Shown one piece after another: positions 58,273 through 64,000 of a stretch of 64,000 nucleotides of DNA. Position 1 is the stretch's first letter. Every line of letters begins with the position of its first letter. A program made the translations under genes and the position numbers. The stretch comes from CAYWIT01 sp964458415 (GTDB lineage: Bacteria > Pseudomonadota > Alphaproteobacteria > Micavibrionales > UBA2020): NCBI GenBank assembly GCA_964458415.1, contig CAYWIT010000004.1, forward strand, positions 1 through 64,000, given 5' to 3'. A model generated the notes under the pieces. That model was not told where the DNA came from and did no database searches. It saw only the letters and a program-made list of their open reading frames with translations.

Positions 58273-59859
58273 ATGCGGAAAAAACGGTTCTCGCCTATTA
58301 CATCGCGGATTCTGGCGGTCAACGTGACGGCTTTGTTTCTGCTGGTTATCGGCCTGCTTTATAGCGGGAAGTACGAGCGCGAACTGACGCAGACGATGCT
58401 TTCCTCCCTGACCCGGCAAGGCCAGTTGCTGGCAGCCGCTCTGGCCGAAGGCGGCGTGCGGGCGGACAGCGAGGGCAGCCCGATGCTGGCCGAAGACCTT
58501 GCGCTGCAAATGCTGCGCAAGTTGTCGGAGGTTTCGCCGCAAAGGACAATACTTTTCTCGAAAACCGGAACGCAACTGGTGGACAGCCATCAGCTGACAG
58601 GACCGGGCGGGGAGGTGCAGATCGTCGATCTGCCGCCGCCGGTTTCCAGCCTGCAATTCGGAGAGCGAGTGCGGTATTATATTTACAGGGTGCTGGATGT
58701 CCTGCCGACGCGGATGAACCTGCCGAAATTTCCCGATGATGTTTCAAGAGGGGTGCAGGGTTATCCGGATTTGATCGAGACGCTGGGGGGGCAATCCTTC
58801 ATGCGGGTCTGGCGGGATCATGACGGACGGATCGTATTGACGGCCGCCTTGCCGGTGCAGAATTTGAAAAACGTGCTGGGAGCCGTTTTTATTATGCAGC
58901 CGGGGCAGGAGATTGAAAAAGCGGTGCGCGATATCCAGCTGACTGTGCTGCAATTGTTTTTCTGGGTGCTGGCCGTGACGGTCATTCTTACGCTTTATCT
59001 TTCTGAGACGATCGCGCGGCCGATTTCCCGTCTGGCGGAAGCGGCGGATAATGTCCGGCAAAGCCTGGTTTTCAAGGACACGATTCCGGATTATTCATGG
59101 CGCGGCGACGAGGTGGGGCGGCTTTCTGCAGCCTTTATCGAGATGACGCGCGCGCTGGCCGAGCGGGTTGATGCCATCAGCAATTTTGCCGCTGATGTCG
59201 CGCATGAGCTTAAAAACCCGCTGGCTTCGGTGCGGAGCGCGGTGGATACTCTTGCCGTTGTCAAGAATCAGGCGCAGCAGGAAAAGCTATACGCCATCCT
59301 GCGGGATGATATTGACCGGATGGCCCGTCTGATCTCCGATATTTCGAGCATGTCACGGATGGATGCCGACATCATGAATGCCGGGAAGGAAAATCTTGAT
59401 CTGGCGGTGCTGGTGCAGAGTGCTGTTTCTTCCTCTGCGGCGGGGCGCGCGGGGCGGGTTGCGAACGAGGCGGCACCGGCGCTGGAATTGCCGGTACGGG
59501 GAAACGGTATTCAGATTTTGCAGGTTTTGCACAATCTTCTCGATAACGCATATTCTTTTATTCCGGCGGGGGGAAGAATTCGTGTGCGCTCCCGTCGTCT
59601 GGGAGACCGGGCCATTGTCGAGGTGGACAATGAGGGGCCGTTCATTCCCGAGGGCAAGCTGGAGACGATTTTTACCCGTTTTTATACAGAGCGGCCGGAG
59701 GACGAGAAATTCGGTCTGCATTCCGGCCTTGGTCTGAGCATCTCGCGGCAGATTGTGCAGGCGCATCGCGGAACGCTGACAGCGGAAAATCTTCGGGAAG
59801 GCAGCGGCGGCATTAACGGCGTGCGTTTTGTCATGATCCTGCCGCTGGGAAAAACATGA
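58273..59859 (+). CDS. chvG: Sensor histidine kinase, ChvG-like
   Basis: 528 residues. Two membrane helices (ILAVNVTALFLLVIGLLYSG and LFFWVLAVTVILTLYLS) bracket a periplasmic sensor domain of about 200 residues. HAMP, then the H-box DVAHELKNPLASVRSAVD with H311, the N-box LDNAYSFIPAGG and G-boxes (GLGLSISRQIVQAH) follow. It phosphorylates ChvI. The periplasmic domain is of the size seen in ChvG/ExoS, which binds the inhibitor ExoR in rhizobia; no exoR is nearby. The stop overlaps hprK (ATGA). Confidence 0.9.
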   Translation: MRKKRFSPITSRILAVNVTALFLLVIGLLYSGKYERELTQTMLSSLTRQGQLLAAALAEGGVRADSEGSPMLAEDLALQMLRKLSEVSPQRTILFSKTGTQLVDSHQLTGPGGEVQIVDLPPPVSSLQFGERVRYYIYRVLDVLPTRMNLPKFPDDVSRGVQGYPDLIETLGGQSFMRVWRDHDGRIVLTAALPVQNLKNVLGAVFIMQPGQEIEKAVRDIQLTVLQLFFWVLAVTVILTLYLSETIARPISRLAEAADNVRQSLVFKDTIPDYSWRGDEVGRLSAAFIEMTRALAERVDAISNFAADVAHELKNPLASVRSAVDTLAVVKNQAQQEKLYAILRDDIDRMARLISDISSMSRMDADIMNAGKENLDLAVLVQSAVSSSAAGRAGRVANEAAPALELPVRGNGIQILQVLHNLLDNAYSFIPAGGRIRVRSRRLGDRAIVEVDNEGPFIPEGKLETIFTRFYTERPEDEKFGLHSGLGLSISRQIVQAHRGTLTAENLREGSGGINGVRFVMILPLGKT

Positions 59860-60332
59860 GGGGTGTCATGAAAAACGCGCATGAAACTATTCTTTACGGA
59901 ACGGCGGTGGCATTGCCCGGCGAAGACGATCTGCCGATGGCGGTTCTTTTGCGCGGGTTGTCAGGCACGGGAAAATCCGATCTGGCTTTCCGGCTGATCG
60001 GGGAAGGGGCGGTGCTGATTTCCGACGATCAGGTGCGCTTTATCCGCCGCGATGACCGGATTTTTGCCGAGGGGGTGGAGCCGATCCGCGGGATGATCGA
60101 GGTGCGGGGCGTGGGGCTGTTGCGGACGGAAACGGCGCCAACGGCAAGACTGCGGCTGGTTGTCGATCTGGTGCCGCGCAGCGAGGTGCCGCGCTTGCCG
60201 GAAAACGAAACGGCGGATATTCTCGGACTGGCCCTGCCGCGCCTGCGGTTGCACGGGTTCGACGCATCGACTCCTTTGAAGGTTCGCACGGCCTTGAGGG
60301 TCCTGTCCAATCCGGAGCTGCTGGTGACATGA
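59856..60332 (+). CDS. hprK: Short HPr kinase/phosphorylase (alphaproteobacterial type)
   Basis: 158 residues, about half of Firmicute HprK, as is normal for alphaproteobacteria. P-loop LLRGLSGTGKSDLAFRLI near residue 34, SDDQVRFIRRDDRIFAEG, the HPrK motif IEVRGVGLLRTE and the C-terminal LPRLRLHGFD are present. It phosphorylates HPr at the regulatory serine. ATG 59868 with GGGG upstream is an alternative start. It overlaps chvG and rapZ (ATGA). Confidence 0.9.
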   Translation: MRGVMKNAHETILYGTAVALPGEDDLPMAVLLRGLSGTGKSDLAFRLIGEGAVLISDDQVRFIRRDDRIFAEGVEPIRGMIEVRGVGLLRTETAPTARLRLVVDLVPRSEVPRLPENETADILGLALPRLRLHGFDASTPLKVRTALRVLSNPELLVT

Positions 60333-61279
60333 TGAAAAAAACTGAAAAACGCCGCGTTTTGCTGGTGACAGGACTGTCCGGCGCCGGGCTGTCCACGGCG
60401 CTGCGAGCGCTGGAGGATAGCGGCTATAAGGCGGTGGATAATCTGCCTCTGGCGCTGGCAGAACCGCTGCTGCGGCAAAAAGAAGGAAAAAAACAGCCCG
60501 TTGCGATCGGGGTGGATTGTCGGGCCTGGGACTTTGCCGCTGGAAAATTATTATCTTTGCTGCGGCGGTTGCAGGCGAAGCCCGGACTTGAGGTCAAGCT
60601 GATTTTCATGGACTGCCAGGATCAGGTTTTGCAGCGGCGATTCACGGAAACGCGGCGGGTGCATCCGCTGGCCGTTGATCGTCCGGTGAGCGACGGCGTT
60701 TCCCGCGAACGGCATCTGATGAAGCCGCTGCGCAAGGCGGCGGATCTTGTGATCGATACTTCCGATCTCAAGGCGCAGGATCTGCGGCGGGTGATTGCGG
60801 GGCGTTTCCAGCTGGAAAAAAGTCACGGTCTTTTTGTCTTTGTGACCTCCTTCGGGTTTAAAAACGGCCTGCCGCGCGAGGCGGATCTGGTTTTTGATGT
60901 CCGGTTTCTGGACAATCCGCACTGGGAGCCGGAGTTGCGGCCGCTGACGGGGCGCGATGCGCCGGTTATGGCGCATATCCGCGCGGATGTCGCCTATGAC
61001 GTGTTCTTCCGGAAACTGACGGATTTGCTGGCACCTTTGCTTCCGCGCTATTATCATGAAGGCAAGAGTTATCTGACCATTGCTCTTGGCTGTACGGGGG
61101 GGAAGCACCGCTCGGTTTTTGTGGCCGAACAGCTTTTTTCCTGGCTGGATGCGCAGGGATATAGTGTCGGTATCGGTCATCGGGATTTGCAGGAGGCCGC
61201 TGCAGGCGCAGAGACTGCGGTTGCGGAGGATGGCGGGTCGGGACGGATAAAGAGAAACAAAAAGAAGGGAAAATCCTGA
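60329..61279 (+). CDS. rapZ: RapZ-like nucleotide-binding adaptor with altered P-loop
   Basis: 316 residues. LEDSGYKAVDNLPLALAEPL, LIFMDCQDQVLQRRFTETRR, HPLAVDRPVSDGV, VFVTSFGFKNGLPREADLVF, DVRFLDNPHWEPELRPLTGR and IALGCTGGKHRSVFVAEQLF identify RapZ/YvcJ. The Walker A sequence is GLSGAGLST: residue 21 is Leu where Lys is expected (GxSGxGKS). RapZ proteins bind RNA or partner proteins and UDP-sugars. It may no longer hydrolyse ATP or GTP. A basic Lys-rich tail ends the protein. Confidence 0.88.
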   Translation: MMKKTEKRRVLLVTGLSGAGLSTALRALEDSGYKAVDNLPLALAEPLLRQKEGKKQPVAIGVDCRAWDFAAGKLLSLLRRLQAKPGLEVKLIFMDCQDQVLQRRFTETRRVHPLAVDRPVSDGVSRERHLMKPLRKAADLVIDTSDLKAQDLRRVIAGRFQLEKSHGLFVFVTSFGFKNGLPREADLVFDVRFLDNPHWEPELRPLTGRDAPVMAHIRADVAYDVFFRKLTDLLAPLLPRYYHEGKSYLTIALGCTGGKHRSVFVAEQLFSWLDAQGYSVGIGHRDLQEAAAGAETAVAEDGGSGRIKRNKKKGKS

Positions 61280-61280
61280 T

Positions 61281-61682
61281 ATGATCGGTCTTGTCATTGT
61301 TACTCACGGGCGGCTGGCGGAAGAATTTATTGCGGTGATGGATCATATCGTGGGCCCGCAGCAGCAGATTCTGCCGGTCTGCATGCTTCCCGAGGATAAT
61401 CTGGAGGAAAAACGCCAGGAAATCCTGCGCAAGGTCAAGGAAGTGGATAGCGGGCAGGGCGTCATCATATTGACGGATATGTTTGGCGGCACGCCGTCCA
61501 ATCTCGCGATTGCCGCGACGTCCGAGGGAAGGATCGAGGCGTTGGCCGGAATCAATCTGCCGATGTTGATCAAGCTGGCGTCCTCCCGTCAGAATAACAC
61601 GCTGGCACAGGCCGCCGCCGACGCGCAGGAGGCGGGACGGAAGTATATCACCGCCGCGACAGCCCTGCTGGCGGAAGGCTGA
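61281..61682 (+). CDS. PTS EIIA of the mannose family
   Basis: 133 residues. GLVIVTHGRLAEEFIAVMDH places the phosphoryl-accepting histidine at H9, and VIILTDMFGGTPSNLAIAAT is the second EIIA-Man signature. No EIIB, EIIC or EIID lies next to it, so it probably has a regulatory role, as in other alphaproteobacterial HprK-linked PTS. It begins one base after the rapZ stop and is 4 bp from ptsH. Confidence 0.92.
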   Translation: MIGLVIVTHGRLAEEFIAVMDHIVGPQQQILPVCMLPEDNLEEKRQEILRKVKEVDSGQGVIILTDMFGGTPSNLAIAATSEGRIEALAGINLPMLIKLASSRQNNTLAQAAADAQEAGRKYITAATALLAEG

Positions 61683-61686
61683 TCCT

Positions 61687-61962
61687 GTGGCCGTGCTTGA
61701 AAAGACAGTAAGAATCTGCAACCGCCGGGGCTTGCACGCCCGCGCCGCCGCAAAATTCGTCCGGCTGGCGGAACACGAAGGTGCCGTGGTGACGGTCATA
61801 AAAGACAGTGCGCGCGTTTGCGGCACTTCCATCATGGGATTGCTGATGCTGGCGGCCAGCCTTGACAGCAGCATTCGCATTCTGGTCGAGGGGGAGAACG
61901 CCGAAGAGGTTCTGGCGGCCTTGGTCGCGCTGGTCGAGAGCCGTTTTGGCGAGGATGAGTAG
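61687..61962 (+). CDS. ptsH: HPr phosphocarrier protein
   Basis: 91 residues from a GTG start. NRRGLHARAAAKFVRLAEHE gives the active H17, and VCGTSIMGLLMLAASLDSSI gives S48, the HprK target. Both regulatory sites are therefore present, consistent with hprK in the same run. It lies 2 bp before ptsI. Confidence 0.93.
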   Translation: MAVLEKTVRICNRRGLHARAAAKFVRLAEHEGAVVTVIKDSARVCGTSIMGLLMLAASLDSSIRILVEGENAEEVLAALVALVESRFGEDE

Positions 61963-61964
61963 GC

Positions 61965-63713
61965 GTGGGGGAACGCGTTTTTTCAGGAATTGGCATTGTG
62001 CCGGATATCGCCATTGGGCCGGTGTATCCCGTTGCCGTGACGGCGCCGCAGGTGCCGCAGCGGCGGATTGAAGAAAATTCGCTGGCGGCGGAAGTCCGGC
62101 GTTTTCAGGAGGCCGTCGCCGCAGCGGAGCGGGAGCTCGCCCTTCTGAAGGAGCGGGCGGCCCGGTTGCCGGAGGATGCGGCGGAGGAAGCGCAGATTTT
62201 GCTGGACGCCCATCTGGCCATGCTGGGCAAATCGCGTCTGGTGCGCGGCATTGTCGCGCGGATCGAAACGGACCGGATGAATGCGGAGCAGGCCGTTGCC
62301 TCCGAAGTCGCGCATCTGGCAGAACAGTTTCGCGCTCTTGACGACAAATATATCGCCGCCCGCATTGAAGATGTCGAATCCGCGGCGGACCGTCTGGTGC
62401 GGCATCTGACGGGGACGCCTTGGCTGACGCTTGACGCCGTGCCATCGGGAGGGATCGTGATTGCGCAGCAAATCTCCCCTGCGGATACGGTCCGGCTTGA
62501 TCCGCGGCGTTTTGCCGGTATTGCGACGGTGCAGGGCGGGGCGGCTGGCCATACGGCGGTCATGGCGCGCGGTCTGGGGCTGCCCGCCGTGCTGGGGCTG
62601 CCGCCGGAATGTCTGGATGTGGCGCGTCCGGGAATGGAAATCATTATCGACGGGCTGGGCGGAAAGGTTATTTTTTCGCCAACGGATAAAACGCTGGCGG
62701 AATACCGCGACCGGTTGCTGCATTTGCGCGCGGACGGGGATACGCTCGGCAAGCTGGCGCGCCTGACGGCGGAAACCCGCGACGGTCAGGCTATTACGTT
62801 GCTGGCGAATATGGAGATGCCGCGGGATCTGGCGGCGGTACAGGCCGTGGGAGCCGAAGGGATCGGCCTTTTCCGCACGGAATATATGTTCATGAACCGC
62901 GCAACGCTGCCGGATGAGGACGAGCAGTTCGAAGCCATGGCATCGGTTGTGCGCGAGATGAAGGGAAAGCCGGTCACTTTTCGCATCCTTGATATCGGCG
63001 GCGACAAAATCGCGCGCTCGCTGGGACCGCAGCTGGCGCTGGAGGACAATCCCGCGCTGGGGTTGCGGGCGATACGTCTCGCTCTCAAGAAACCGGCTTT
63101 GCTGGAAACGCAGTTCCGCGCCATGATCCGCGCCGGATATTTCGGGCCGGTGCAGATTTTGCTGCCGATGGTGACGACGGCAGCAGAGGTGGAAACCTGC
63201 CGCGGTATTTTGCGCCGCTGTTACGAGGCGCTTAAAAAAGCCGGGCTGGCAGTGCCGGAGAAAGTGCCGCCGCTGGGCGTGATGATCGAGATCCCCGCCG
63301 CCGCGCTTTCCGCCGATGCATTGGCGGCGGTTGCGGATTTTTTCGCCATCGGGACGAACGACCTGATCCAGTATACTGTGGCGATTGACCGCGGCAATGA
63401 TCAGGTTGCCGATCTCTATGACCCCCTCAATCCGGCGGTGCTGCGCCTGATGCAGTTTGCGATCGAAGCGGCAAAACGGGCAGGGCTGCCGATCCGGCTG
63501 TGCGGCGAGATGGGGGCGGATCCGCGTTATACGCCGCTTTTGCTCGGCCTCGGGATCGAAACGTTTTCCGTGGGGTTTTCCAGCTTGCCACGGCTCAAGG
63601 CGCGGATCCGCAGCCTTTCCCTGACGGAAGCGCGGGAGCACGCGCGGCAGGTGATGAACCAGTATGATCCGGCGGTGATTCACCGTCTGGTGGAAGCTTT
63701 TCCGCGTGATTGA
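61965..63713 (+). CDS. ptsI: PTS enzyme I
   Basis: 582 residues, the standard EI length without an N-terminal GAF domain (so not PtsP). The active-site histidine is H196 in VQGGAAGHTAVMARGLGLPA; the C-terminal PEP-binding barrel has FRTEYMFMNR, FRILDIGGDK, LGLRAIRLAL, IGTNDLIQYTVAIDRGN and RLCGEMGADP. It passes phosphate from PEP to HPr. The start is GTG. The gene converges with ispE, 3 bp apart. Confidence 0.95.
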   Translation: MGERVFSGIGIVPDIAIGPVYPVAVTAPQVPQRRIEENSLAAEVRRFQEAVAAAERELALLKERAARLPEDAAEEAQILLDAHLAMLGKSRLVRGIVARIETDRMNAEQAVASEVAHLAEQFRALDDKYIAARIEDVESAADRLVRHLTGTPWLTLDAVPSGGIVIAQQISPADTVRLDPRRFAGIATVQGGAAGHTAVMARGLGLPAVLGLPPECLDVARPGMEIIIDGLGGKVIFSPTDKTLAEYRDRLLHLRADGDTLGKLARLTAETRDGQAITLLANMEMPRDLAAVQAVGAEGIGLFRTEYMFMNRATLPDEDEQFEAMASVVREMKGKPVTFRILDIGGDKIARSLGPQLALEDNPALGLRAIRLALKKPALLETQFRAMIRAGYFGPVQILLPMVTTAAEVETCRGILRRCYEALKKAGLAVPEKVPPLGVMIEIPAAALSADALAAVADFFAIGTNDLIQYTVAIDRGNDQVADLYDPLNPAVLRLMQFAIEAAKRAGLPIRLCGEMGADPRYTPLLLGLGIETFSVGFSSLPRLKARIRSLSLTEAREHARQVMNQYDPAVIHRLVEAFPRD

Positions 63714-63716
63714 CCG

Positions 63717-64000
63717 TCACAGCAGACTGGCAGCGGTGATCCACCAGCGCGGAAAGGCCGTGCGCAGTTTATTGACGGCGGCCAGCGCGGATTCATGATT
63801 GTCGTAGACGCCGTAACAGGTCGCCCCGCTACCGGACAGGCGGGAAAAATGGCAATTGGGCGTTTCTTTCAGGGCTTGCAGCACCGTGCTGATCACCGGG
63901 CTGACGGTAATTGCCGTATCCGTCAGGTCATTCCGGTACAGCTTCAGGTCTGCAATCCATTCGTGCATCGTTTTCCGGCGGCCGATAAACTGGATCGGCG
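63717..64000 (-). CDS. ispE: 4-diphosphocytidyl-2-C-methyl-D-erythritol kinase, C-terminal end (partial)
   Basis: The minus-strand frame is open from the right edge to a TGA at 63717-63719, giving about 93 residues. FSRLSGSGATCYGVYDNHES is the GHMP-kinase ATP-binding motif of IspE. The preceding NDLTDTAITVSPVISTVLQA fits the same region. IspE phosphorylates CDP-methylerythritol in the MEP isoprenoid pathway. The 5' part lies beyond the window. Confidence 0.88.
   Translation of the reverse strand, partial: PIQFIGRRKTMHEWIADLKLYRNDLTDTAITVSPVISTVLQALKETPNCHFSRLSGSGATCYGVYDNHESALAAVNKLRTAFPRWWITAASLL

Noticed and set aside
61983..63683. Open minus-strand frame of 566 codons
   Set aside because: Complete shadow of ptsI.
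1..64000. tRNA, rRNA, CRISPR arrays, transposases, integrases
   Set aside because: None found by reading; no T4BSS border resembles an att site or tRNA end, so no mobile-element limits can be drawn.

Overview
The window reads as chromosomal DNA of a moderately GC-rich alphaproteobacterium. Lineage evidence is an NDUFA12-type complex I accessory gene beside mlaD, a DUF2155 gene and aat; a ChvG/ChvI-HprK-RapZ-EIIA-HPr-EI regulatory block; the trio thioredoxin-TPR / LON-domain / Trm112; and a coenzyme-B12-type (class II) ribonucleotide reductase relative. The mixture of a Dot/Icm-like type IVB secretion locus, Tad-like genes and flagellar genes would suit a Micavibrio- or Rhodospirillales-like bacterium, but that placement is inference. 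I see no insertion sequence, CRISPR array, rRNA or tRNA.

Region 1 (1-26383) is a type IVB (Dot/Icm, I-type conjugation) locus in the order of plasmid R64 tra genes: end of a DotB-type ATPase, IcmT, then DotI/IcmL, a second DotI/DotJ-like protein, DotH/IcmK, DotG/IcmE, DotF/IcmG, a three-module IcmD-like membrane protein, IcmD, IcmJ and the large ATPase DotO/IcmB. About 15 kb separate icmT from dotI. This stretch holds a two-domain TcpQ-like periplasmic protein, four tandem paralogous exported proteins of about 430-460 residues that I cannot assign to a known family, two tandem-duplicated small secreted proteins, then iscX, RNase J, an HEXXH exported protein and flgK-flgL with a textbook sigma-54 promoter. 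The four-paralog array is the best candidate for an undescribed component of the secretion system.

Region 2 (26384-47300) is mostly housekeeping and conserved genes: an M20 amidohydrolase, a pilin-like membrane protein, a PP2C-like protein, a Mur ligase, an SDR, gmk, a cNMP-binding/EAL regulator, xseA, an SPFH protein, tsaD, a rhodanese, gpsA, a DSP-type phosphatase, an EVE protein, ProXp-ala, the Trx/LON/Trm112 operon, leuA, a YgjP-like metallopeptidase, aat, and the convergent DUF2155-mlaD-NDUFA12 group. aat and the DUF2155 gene overlap tail to tail by 262 bp.

Region 3 (47301-53986) is accessory. It has a TadG-like protein and two TadE-like minor pilins, an 863-residue class II ribonucleotide reductase homologue that has lost its active-site signature, two ankyrin-repeat proteins with similar C-terminal tails, and a small gene ending in a hairpin that also carries the next gene's ribosome-binding site.

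Region 4 (53987-64000) is metabolic and regulatory: a RidA-like protein, pyrF, accD, folC, then a tightly packed, often overlapping run chvI-chvG-hprK-rapZ-EIIA-ptsH-ptsI, and the convergent 3' end of ispE. With no sugar permease present, the PTS proteins probably serve regulation.
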